Below are positions 57,556 to 64,000 of a stretch of DNA of 64,000 nucleotides, piece after piece (position 1 is the first letter of the stretch; every line of letters begins with the position of its first letter). Under the pieces are notes generated by a model, which saw nothing but the letters and a program-made list of their open reading frames with translations, had not been told where the DNA came from and ran no database searches. This stretch comes from Streptococcus cuniculi (GTDB taxonomy: Bacteria; Bacillota; Bacilli; Lactobacillales; Streptococcaceae). Location: positions 248,001-312,000 of the forward strand of contig NZ_SPPD01000001.1 of the NCBI RefSeq assembly GCF_004570575.1, in the 5' to 3' direction. The position numbers and the translations under genes are program-made.

Positions 57556-58401
57556 ATGGCTAAATGGAAAATCGTCGCAGATTCAGGCTGTGATTACAAA
57601 ACACTAGCGAATCTCGCGTCAGATACCCTATTTGAAATTGTTCCCTTAACCGTTCGCATTGCAGATCAAACCTTCCTCGATGATGGAAAACTCGACATCG
57701 ACCACATGATGGACGTAATGTATGCTTCATCAGCAGCGGCAGGTTCTGCCTGTCCAAGTCCGCAAGCCTACGAAGCGGCGTATCAAGGTGCTGAAAATGT
57801 AATTGTGCTAACCTTGACCGGTTCCTTGTCTGGTAGTTACAATAGTGCCCGTGTCGCAAAAGACATGTTTTTAGAAGAATACCCTGCGGTCAAGATTCAT
57901 TTGATTGATAGCCTTTCTGCGGGTGGAGAAATGGATTTACTGGTCGGTGAAATCAACCGCTTGATTATGGCAGGCCTAGACTATGATGCCTTGGTAGAGG
58001 CCATCACGGAGTACCAAAAAAAGACCAAGTTGCTCTTTGTCCTTGCTAAGGTCAATAATTTGGTCAAAAACGGGCGTTTGAGTAAGCTGGTTGGAGCAGT
58101 TGTTGGCCTGTTGAATATCCGCATGGTGGGCGAAGCAAGTAGCGAAGGCAAGCTTGAGTTACTTCAAAAAGCACGTGGTCATAAAAAGTCTGTTTCAACA
58201 GCCTTTGAAGAAATTCTCAAAGCAGGTTATAAGGGTGGAAGAATCGTGATTGCCCATCGCAACAATGACAAGTTCTGCCAGCAATTCTCGGAAATGGTCC
58301 GAAATATGTACCCAGAGGCCCTCATTGAAGCCCTTCCAACTTCTGGACTTTGTAGCTTTTATGCAGAAGAAAACGGCCTCTTGATGGGATACGAAATTTA
58401 A
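57556..58401 (+). CDS. DegV family fatty-acid-binding protein
   Basis: 281 residues. DegV features: IVADSGCDY at the start, SACPSPQAYEAAY, LTGSLSGSYNSA (lipid head-group site) and HLIDSLSAGGEMDLLV. The group binds long-chain fatty acids; some members (FakB) feed the fatty-acid kinase FakA, but this gene is not next to a fakA. The ATG lacks a clear ribosome binding site. Confidence 0.93.
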   Translation: MAKWKIVADSGCDYKTLANLASDTLFEIVPLTVRIADQTFLDDGKLDIDHMMDVMYASSAAAGSACPSPQAYEAAYQGAENVIVLTLTGSLSGSYNSARVAKDMFLEEYPAVKIHLIDSLSAGGEMDLLVGEINRLIMAGLDYDALVEAITEYQKKTKLLFVLAKVNNLVKNGRLSKLVGAVVGLLNIRMVGEASSEGKLELLQKARGHKKSVSTAFEEILKAGYKGGRIVIAHRNNDKFCQQFSEMVRNMYPEALIEALPTSGLCSFYAEENGLLMGYEI

Positions 58402-58409
58402 TGACAATG

Positions 58410-58447
58410 AAAAAAGGCTAGTAACTTCGGTTCATTGCCTTTTTTTA
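58410..58447 (+). terminator. degV terminator
   Basis: AAAAAAGGC / GCCTTTTTTT with an inner AAC-TTCG-GTT tetraloop stem. Confidence 0.85.
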
Positions 58448-58470
58448 TACGTTATCAGAATGGGGAAGGA

Positions 58471-58962
58471 ATGAAAAAATCAAGGATGATCCTGCTTGTA
58501 CTGGTACTTGTTGCTGGTTTTGTAGGATTTCAGCAGATGAAACCAAGCTCCCAGCCTGAGGAGAAGAGAATGCCTCGGCGACCTTTGGTTGGAGTTGAGC
58601 CCAACATCAAGTGGTCCGAGGCTAGTCAGGATGCACAGACCTATCAGATTCGTTTTGATCAGGTGGAGGCTGCTGTCAAAAGCGGTGCTAAGTGTTATGA
58701 CGTGCGCTCTTTTATCGAATACCAGCTCGGTCATGTGGAGATTGCAGAGCATTATCCGTTGACGACCCTAGGCAAGCAGGAATTTCCAACCTTGGTGCAC
58801 GATGTGCCGATTTATCTCTATGGTTCAGATAGTGTCTCGTCCGCGCAGGCGGCCCAACTCTTGCGTGATGAGGGCTTTCAATATGTCTATGACTTGGGAA
58901 GTGTAGACCAGATAAAGGCGATTGGTGCGACCATTCAGGAGTGGTGGTCATTTGGCGGATAA
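58471..58962 (+). CDS. membrane-anchored rhodanese-like protein, probably inactive
   Basis: 163 residues. An N-terminal membrane helix (residues 5-22) leads to an extracytoplasmic rhodanese fold (YDVRSFIEYQLGHVEIAEHYPL). The active-site loop reads IYLYGSDSVSSA, where active rhodaneses have a cysteine; none is present there, so sulfur transfer is unlikely. GGGAAGGA precedes the ATG at 58471. The 3' end overlaps the remnant of a GNAT gene. Confidence 0.85.
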   Translation: MKKSRMILLVLVLVAGFVGFQQMKPSSQPEEKRMPRRPLVGVEPNIKWSEASQDAQTYQIRFDQVEAAVKSGAKCYDVRSFIEYQLGHVEIAEHYPLTTLGKQEFPTLVHDVPIYLYGSDSVSSAQAAQLLRDEGFQYVYDLGSVDQIKAIGATIQEWWSFGG

Positions 58963-59410
58963 GATTAAGGGGATTACATTAAGGCCCATTGATGAGGATC
59001 ATTTTTCAGGCTTGTATTGCGTTGACGGTGAGCGTTTCAGAGGAGGATGTTGTAGATCATTTGCTCGCAGAAGCTTGGCACTATCGTGGTTACGTGGAAG
59101 CCTTTGTCATTAATCATCATGGCCAGTTCATTGGCTTTGTGTCTCTTTATATTCACAAGGAACATTCGGAAATCATCAACTTTTTGATTGATGATGCGTT
59201 TTAAGGGCAGAGCTATGGCAGCCAATCTACCAACGTTCGATGCAGTATTTGCAAGAAAGGCATCAGGCAAAACGCATTTCACTCCCTGTTCATATCAAGA
59301 ATGAGAAGGCCAAGGCATTTTGGACCAAGCAAGGTTTTCGACCGTCTAACAACAGTGAAGATTCCTATTTGTTTATGAGGTATGCCCCTTTGGGGACGAT
59401 AGTCAAATGA
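58952..59410 (+). pseudogene. decayed GNAT acetyltransferase
   Basis: Fragments in three frames make one GNAT protein: ADKIKGITLRPIDEDHF (from TTG 58952), then after a shift QACIALTVS, EEDVVDHLLAEAWHYRG and FVINHHGQFIGFVSLYIHKE up to a stop at 59202-59204, then MQYLQERHQAKRISLPVHIK and AKAFWTKQGFRPS to TGA 59408. At least two frameshifts or stops break it. It overlaps the rhodanese gene end, suggesting a former operon. Confidence 0.8.
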
Positions 59411-59450
59411 ATGAACTTTCAGACAAGGAACGGAAGTTCATTCATTTGAC
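59402..59450. terminator. 17-bp stem hairpin after the GNAT remnant
   Basis: GTCAAATGAATGAACTT / AAGTTCATTCATTTGAC, perfect, 15-base loop, overlapping the remnant's stop; only a weak T tract follows. Confidence 0.65.
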
Positions 59451-59495
59451 TATAAAAAGTTATGATTGCAAAGCTAGGAAAGCAGGAGAGATACA

Positions 59496-59525
59496 CAATC
59501 AGCTAGGCAGATGCCTAGCTGATTG
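59496..59525 (-). terminator. terminator of the MocR-type gene
   Basis: Perfect 14-bp stem CAATCAGCTAGGCA / TGCCTAGCTGATTG with a 2-base spacer, overlapping the stop codon at 59515. Confidence 0.75.
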
Positions 59526-60780
59526 TTAGTTCTTCAAGTAGTTGTCGGAGATGTTGCGCAAACTCCTTGCTATAAGGGAGTTGGAGATAGTCATGGGCTA
59601 AACCTGCAATGATTTGTCCGTCTGTTATTCCATGTTTGAGGCGGGCTGTTATCCTGCCCTTTGGTAGCTGAATGGTCAGCATTTCGTGAGCGATGTGGTA
59701 GGGATAGGTGAGGTGAGTGTCAGCGATCATCTCTTTCATGTCGGCATCGTGTGTCTGTTTTAACTGGTGTAGGTGGCGCGTGTTGCGGGCAAACATGCCA
59801 TTATCAACATAGAGCGATAAGGCCTTTTGCATGATGAGATTGGTATCGTAGTCAATCAGGCTCTTATGCTGTAAAAAGGTTTCTCGCAACTGCCTAGGTA
59901 ATACAATGCCTCCCAAACGTAGGGCTGGAAAAAGGGTCGGTGTAAAGGACTTGATATAGATGACACGGTCGTGGCTATCAAGATAGTGAAGTGGTAAGGT
60001 CTTTGCAGGATCAAAATCTGCCAGATAATCATCCTCAATCACATAGACATTGTACTGTTCAGCTAGTTGGACAATAGCCTGCTGGGTGTCACGATTATAA
60101 GTCGTTCCTAAGGGATTGTGGAGGCGGGGAATGGTATAGAAATATTTTATTTTCCGACTTTTAAAGATCTGCTCTAATTGGGTTACGTCAATCCCGTCCA
60201 AGGTCCGTTCAATGGTCTGAAAGGGGAGTGCCTGTTGTTCCAAGAGGTTTCTCATCCGATAGTAGGTCGGCTCTTCGATCAAGATTTCTTCTTTATCGTT
60301 AGACAACTGCATCTGAGTTAGGATATAGAGAGCCTGCTGGCTTCCTGCTGTAATGACGAGCTGGTCTTTTTTAGCATAAACATGATAATCCATCAGAAGC
60401 GTGTGGAGAGAGTCAATCAATTCTTCCAAGCCTTCCTGTTGATGGTAATAATTAAAAAGATAATTTTCTCGCCCAATCAGACTTTCATGAACGCAGGTCC
60501 GAAAATCCTCGTAGGGTAGCTGCAAGAAATCTTCTGGATTGAGTGAGACAGTTGTGTCTTGAAAATCTTGATCTTCTAAGATATAGTAGCCACTTTTTTC
60601 TACCGCATAAATTCGATTTTGGTATTTCAGCTCAAGCATGGCCTTTTGAACGGTATCCTTGCTGCACTGATACTGCTCACTCAAGCTACGAATGGAGGGC
60701 AATTTTTGTCCTCGTTTAAAGCGGTGTTCCTTGATTCCTGTAAGAATATCTTCAATAATGCGTTGGTATTTACTGGTCAT
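59515..60780 (-). CDS. MocR/PdxR-type regulator (GntR + aminotransferase domain)
   Basis: 421 residues from ATG 60780, which has AGGGGGA upstream. The GntR winged helix occupies residues 1-70 (GQKLPSIRSLSEQYQCSKDTV) and a fold-type I aminotransferase domain the rest, with the PLP-lysine region in YIKSFTPTLFPALRLG. MocR proteins use PLP as ligand and often control vitamin B6 or amino-acid genes. No such gene is adjacent, so its targets are unknown. Confidence 0.92.
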   Translation of the reverse strand: MTSKYQRIIEDILTGIKEHRFKRGQKLPSIRSLSEQYQCSKDTVQKAMLELKYQNRIYAVEKSGYYILEDQDFQDTTVSLNPEDFLQLPYEDFRTCVHESLIGRENYLFNYYHQQEGLEELIDSLHTLLMDYHVYAKKDQLVITAGSQQALYILTQMQLSNDKEEILIEEPTYYRMRNLLEQQALPFQTIERTLDGIDVTQLEQIFKSRKIKYFYTIPRLHNPLGTTYNRDTQQAIVQLAEQYNVYVIEDDYLADFDPAKTLPLHYLDSHDRVIYIKSFTPTLFPALRLGGIVLPRQLRETFLQHKSLIDYDTNLIMQKALSLYVDNGMFARNTRHLHQLKQTHDADMKEMIADTHLTYPYHIAHEMLTIQLPKGRITARLKHGITDGQIIAGLAHDYLQLPYSKEFAQHLRQLLEELTIS

Positions 60781-60799
60781 ATCTGTCCCCCTACAGACT

Positions 60800-60828
60800 A
60801 GTATAGCGTCTTTTGAATTTAGAGACAA
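60800..60828 (-). promoter_or_regulatory. promoter of the MocR-type gene
   Basis: Minus strand TTGTCT (60828-60823), 17 bases, TATACT (60805-60800). Confidence 0.7.
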
Positions 60829-60836
60829 GTCTTAGA

Positions 60837-61487
60837 TTAGACCATATAAAAGACAATGGCTAGATACTGTAAGAGACTGGCGAGTATGATAAACAAGTGC
60901 CAAATCATATGGAAGTAGGGCTTTTTCTTAGCGTAGAATATAGCGCCGATACTGTAGGCAATCCCGCCTGCCAGCATGAGAAACCAGAAGGCAGGTTTCG
61001 TTTGACTGACCACCTGTGGTAGAATCAGCACTACTAACCAGCCCATGATGAGATAGAGGGCGAGGCTGAAGCGCTCGTTGACCTTTCTGGCAAAAATTTT
61101 ATAGAGAATACCAAAAATCGTCGTCGCCCATTGAATGACGAGAAGCAGATAGCCCAGCCAGTTGGGCATGAGGGTCAACAGCACAGGAGTGTAGCTACCT
61201 GCTATGGCAATGTAAATCATACTATGGTCAATGATTCGTAAAATATACTTATGAGTTGAACCATAAGCCATAGAATGGTAAATGGTCGAGGAGAGGAACA
61301 TGAGAAAGAGGCTGATGATGAAAATCGAGACCCCGATCGCTTGCACCAAGCCAGTCTGTTCATAGCTATAAATGGCAGAAATAGGGAGCAACAGTAGCAT
61401 GAAAAAGGCGCTGACAGCATGGGTGACGGCATTGCCCACCTCTTCGCCAAATGAAAGTTGGAGGGATAGTTTAAAGCTCTGATTCAT
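60837..61487 (-). CDS. Hemolysin III family (PAQR) membrane protein
   Basis: 216 residues with seven membrane helices. The metal-site residues of the family are present: SSTIYHS near residue 66, RIIDHSMIY, and a C-terminal FHMIWHLFIILAS. Bacterial HlyIII proteins are related to adiponectin receptors and probably act as membrane hydrolases; haemolytic activity is seldom proven. It overlaps DUF1836 by 17 bases. Confidence 0.93.
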   Translation of the reverse strand: MNQSFKLSLQLSFGEEVGNAVTHAVSAFFMLLLLPISAIYSYEQTGLVQAIGVSIFIISLFLMFLSSTIYHSMAYGSTHKYILRIIDHSMIYIAIAGSYTPVLLTLMPNWLGYLLLVIQWATTIFGILYKIFARKVNERFSLALYLIMGWLVVLILPQVVSQTKPAFWFLMLAGGIAYSIGAIFYAKKKPYFHMIWHLFIILASLLQYLAIVFYMV

Positions 61488-61920
61488 GAGGTTCTCCTTT
61501 CAGTTCTGGAATGAGGGCAAGTGTCCCTTGGTAAAAGTGAATGGTCTGACAAGCCTTTTGCAAAATAGGCGGGTGCTCCGCCGTTTCATTACCTGAAAAG
61601 CAAGCAACAAAGGCATTGTAGAGCTCAGGAGCCTCGTACGTCTCCTTTAAGACATCGATGATGTCCTTTATCTCTGCAATCGGAAAAATCGGCTTACAGA
61701 TACTGAGAATAATGAGACGTGCCAGATGAGTACGGCTGTATTTTTTCTTGATAGGCTTTGGAAGATAGCCATGTTTGACATAATTGTTGACCATTGAAGC
61801 AGTGATAGGCTTTTCACGACTGCCTAACACGGGCTTCGTCTGTTGATTGACATAGAGCAAGACCTGATCCAGATACAATTCTAAATCGGGAAGCTGCTGC
61901 CATTTTGGTATGCGATTCAT
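61471..61920 (-). CDS. DUF1836 protein
   Basis: 149 residues. MerR-like helical pattern: ITASMVNNYVKHGYLPKP (a putative DNA-binding turn) followed by YSRTHLARLIILSICK. This is DUF1836, often a small regulator beside hlyIII-type genes, as here. DNA binding is inferred. It is the first gene of the pair. Confidence 0.87.
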   Translation of the reverse strand: MNRIPKWQQLPDLELYLDQVLLYVNQQTKPVLGSREKPITASMVNNYVKHGYLPKPIKKKYSRTHLARLIILSICKPIFPIAEIKDIIDVLKETYEAPELYNAFVACFSGNETAEHPPILQKACQTIHFYQGTLALIPELKGEPHESEL

Positions 61921-62162
61921 TATCTACTCCTTATCATATAGTTATAATAACTAGATGATATCATTTTGTAAATAAAAAAGCAAGGAAAGAGTAAAAAGTG
62001 GGCTATAAGGCTGATATTTGTTTAGGGAGAATTGCTATGTTTCCTTGAGTAAAAATGTTAATTTATAGAAGCGTATATCAATTGAATTTTATGATTTATT
62101 TTGGTATGATAGATGAGTAGTTGTGCTAGTAACTATAAAGCATATTTCATTTAAGAAGAAGT

Positions 62163-62871
62163 ATGAATGAGGATATTGAGATTAGGTTAGAAAGAAATGA
62201 TGAAAAATAAAAATATTTTACTTGAATTGCTAAAAGGAATTGGTCTAGTTATTTTATCAACATTGTTGTGACTTATCATTATGTCTATTGCTGTGCCAAC
62301 GGAAAACGGTGCTGTCTATGAGCCGTTTCCAGGATTTATTTTGGTGGCAGGCCTATTGACAAGTCTGTGTATGTCCTTAATCATGCAATACAACCATGTT
62401 CGCCGTACTGAGCAATCTGTTAAATCGAGTAAGAGTCAGATTCAAATTGTTGAGGAAAGAAATGAAGCCCTTTTAGATAAAGCCACTCGTTTTGTGGAGA
62501 AACATCAAAAAATTGAAAAAGAGTCAGTGATTGACCTGAATAAATCAGTATCTAAAGTTAAGAAATTCGAAGAAAAAACTGTAATGAAGTCGTCTAAAAT
62601 TGAGACTTCTGAAGAATTTGGGCAGTTTCTCCGTGAGATGCCTGAGTTATTAGCAAATAAAAATGTTGAACGTTTACTTGATGAAATTTTTGAGACAGAA
62701 AATGTATTAGCCCAATGGAAAATGCATTATAATAATCTCGTAGAGGAATACAATTCGTCTATCCACCAATTTCCACTTGCACCCATTTCAAAACTGATTG
62801 GTTTAAAAGAAATGGAATTTTATAGACGGAAAGTAGATGTTGAGTTGACAGACGAAATGCTTGGACTATAG
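62163..62871 (+). pseudogene. LemA-like membrane protein gene, interrupted twice
   Basis: The intact tail is 62281-62871 (196 codons): a membrane helix (GFILVAGLLTSLCMSLIM), then a long coiled coil and the LemA-style end FPLAPISKLIGLKEMEFYRRK. Upstream, in frame, ATG 62200 gives LLKGIGLVILSTLL, then TGA (62269-62271). Before that, ATG 62163 reads NEDIEIRLERNDEK and would join the second frame if the A5 run at 62205-62209 had one more A. So one frameshift and one stop break the gene, unless translation restarts at 62281. Confidence 0.65.
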
Positions 62872-63037
62872 GTTTTTCTAAAAATGTAAATTCTCTTTAT
62901 TTAGATATAGTCTGTATTATTTTACAAAGGCAAGTTAGAAATAGCTTGCCTTTTATCATGGAATACTTGGATTGAAGGCTTCATCAGCTAGACCATGAAA
63001 AATTGCGGCAAGTTGACTAGTGAATATTATTTGAAAG

Positions 63038-63046
63038 TGGTATAAT
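63038..63046 (+). promoter_or_regulatory. extended -10 giving a leaderless yaaA transcript
   Basis: TGGTATAAT ends 6 bases before the ATG at 63053; no ribosome binding site. Confidence 0.65.
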
Positions 63047-63052
63047 CATACT

Positions 63053-63808
63053 ATGAAAATCATCCTTCCAAATGCAAAAGAATTAAATACGAATTTAGAG
63101 AATCAGCCCTTTGTTCCCTTGTCTGAAAAAAGCAGAGCAGTGTTAGGAGCCTTGCAGCAGCTGTCGGTGACAGACTTGGCGGGTTTCTACAAATTGAAAG
63201 AAGATCGGGCAGAGCTGGAAGCTGACCGTTGGTACCGCATTGCCCACCAGCAAGCCAAATCCTATCCTGCTTGGACCCTCTATGACGGTCTTATGTACCG
63301 TTATATGAAGCGCAGGGATTTGACAGACGCAGAGCAGGCTTACTTAGAACGCCATGCCTTGATTGCGACCAGCTTTTATGGCTTGATCTCACCCTTCACC
63401 TTGATTTCCCCGCATCGTTTAGATTTCCAAGGACAACTCAAGGTTGAGGGGCAGTCGCTCAAACAATTTTGGCGGGCGCAGTACGATGAGGAGCTAGCAG
63501 ATGAGGGCTTGATTATCTCTTTAGCTTCGTCCGAATTTGAGCAGGTCTTTTCGCCTACCATTCAAAAGCGAATGGTGCAGATTGTCTTTATGGAGGACAA
63601 GAAGGGCCAGCTCAAGATTCATTCGACTATTTCCAAGAAAGGGCGGGGTCGCCTCGTGTCACTTATGGCAGCAAAGAATGTTCAGACCCTTGATGAGATT
63701 CGCTCGCTAACCTTTGACGGCTTTGCTTATCGGGCGGATTTATCTGAAGCTACCATCCTCGTTTTTGTCCGAAAACAGGGGGAGATTGAAGAAATCAAAA
63801 GAAAGTAG
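63053..63808 (+). CDS. yaaA: YaaA (UPF0246) peroxide-stress protein
   Basis: 251 residues matching UPF0246: MKIILPNAKELN at the start, PAWTLYDGLMYRYM in the middle, YGLISPFTLISPHRLDFQ, and FSKKGRGR-like SKKGRGRLVSLMA near residue 200. In E. coli YaaA lowers free iron during peroxide stress and has a DNA-binding fold. The start codon lies 6 bases after an extended -10, so it is probably read without a leader. Confidence 0.93.
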   Translation: MKIILPNAKELNTNLENQPFVPLSEKSRAVLGALQQLSVTDLAGFYKLKEDRAELEADRWYRIAHQQAKSYPAWTLYDGLMYRYMKRRDLTDAEQAYLERHALIATSFYGLISPFTLISPHRLDFQGQLKVEGQSLKQFWRAQYDEELADEGLIISLASSEFEQVFSPTIQKRMVQIVFMEDKKGQLKIHSTISKKGRGRLVSLMAAKNVQTLDEIRSLTFDGFAYRADLSEATILVFVRKQGEIEEIKRK

Positions 63809-63930
63809 TCCGTTCACTCTTTCAAGAGTTTTTACAGAAGGTTCTTGGAAGAGTTGCATTTCAAACAGAAAAAGCGAACAAACTGGAATTCTGAGTGTCA
63901 GAAAACGTATTTATTCGCTTTTTATCTTGA

Positions 63931-63958
63931 GGCTGAACTTCTGTTTCAGCCCTTTTTT
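63931..63958 (+). terminator. terminator downstream of yaaA
   Basis: GGCTGAA / TTCAGCC stem with a 7-base loop, then CTTTTTT would follow. An AAAAAGCGAA...TTCGCTTTTT pair encloses the preceding segment (63870-63923). Otherwise 63809-63930 shows nothing. Confidence 0.7.
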
Positions 63959-64000
63959 ATTGAATTGCTGCAAGAAGGGCAGCGGCTTGTTTTTCTAATT
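63957..64000 (-). CDS. possible C-terminus of a minus-strand gene entering from the right
   Basis: On the minus strand an open frame reads LEKQAAALLAAIQ then TAA at 63959-63957. The helical, Ala-rich ending next to a terminator looks like a genuine C-terminus, but only 13 codons are visible. Confidence 0.3.
   Translation of the reverse strand, partial: LEKQAAALLAAIQ

Noticed and set aside
63714-63998. 94-codon frame overlapping the end of yaaA
   Set aside because: Out of frame with yaaA, no ribosome binding site, runs through terminator hairpins.

Overview
The window is a core chromosomal stretch of a Streptococcus. The evidence is the gene order tex–sprT-like–hprK–lgt, ftsW–ppc–tuf, prfB–ftsE–ftsX and proB–proA–proC, together with streptococcal families such as DUF3270, GBS Bsp-like repeats and ThiT, extended -10 promoters (TGnTATAAT) and low GC. 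The repeat-rich intergenic regions and protein content fit the Streptococcus suis group best, but species cannot be fixed from this window alone. There are no rRNA or tRNA genes, no CRISPR array, no prophage and no intact insertion sequence.

Layout. 0-9 kb: the end of tex, a SprT-like metalloprotein, a DUF4097/PspC pair, the hprK–lgt–DUF948–YtxH operon, then DUF3270 divergent from two U32 (tRNA-hydroxylation type) genes. 9-20 kb: bioY under a BirA-type operator, glutathione reductase, a MacAB-like adaptor/ATPase/permease operon with a lipoprotein, lysS, ybaK, the DUF368 (PopT) C55-P transporter, thiT with a TPP riboswitch, and a GH25 muramidase. 20-30 kb: an ECF S-component with a DUF4430 lipoprotein, ftsW, ppc, two tandem ECF sigma/anti-sigma modules, and tuf. 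30-36 kb: an IS5-like remnant, then two cell-wall hydrolases (VanY-type carboxypeptidase and GH25 lysozyme) sharing DUF5648 repeats and flanking tpiA. 36-45 kb: HAD phosphatase and HD-domain genes, a TauE/SafE transporter, DUF1934, a P-type ATPase under a yybP-ykoY (Mn2+) riboswitch, DUF2785, two TM2 proteins and VanZ. 45-56 kb: queG, prfB with its programmed frameshift, ftsE–ftsX, an MBL hydrolase, a DinG-type helicase/exonuclease and the proline operon. 56-64 kb: 1 kb of hairpin repeats, a TetR-type regulator, DegV, a rhodanese-like protein, a decayed GNAT gene, a MocR regulator, HlyIII, DUF1836, a broken LemA-like gene and yaaA.

Themes. Many genes act at the envelope: Lgt, FtsW, FtsEX, PopT, two GH25 enzymes, a D,D-carboxypeptidase, and the membrane-anchored anti-sigma factors. 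Regulation is unusually visible: two riboswitches, a BirA operator, an RF2 frameshift and several apparently leaderless genes.

The least expected observations are three. First, both ECF sigma genes lack any AUG/GUG/UUG start where the strong Shine-Dalgarno points, and instead place an Ile codon (ATT or ATC) exactly 8 nt after GGAGG. Second, a family of intergenic hairpin arrays keeps its linkers but exchanges whole stems. Third, the secreted carboxypeptidase gene has its signal peptide cut off by a one-base deficit in a T tract.
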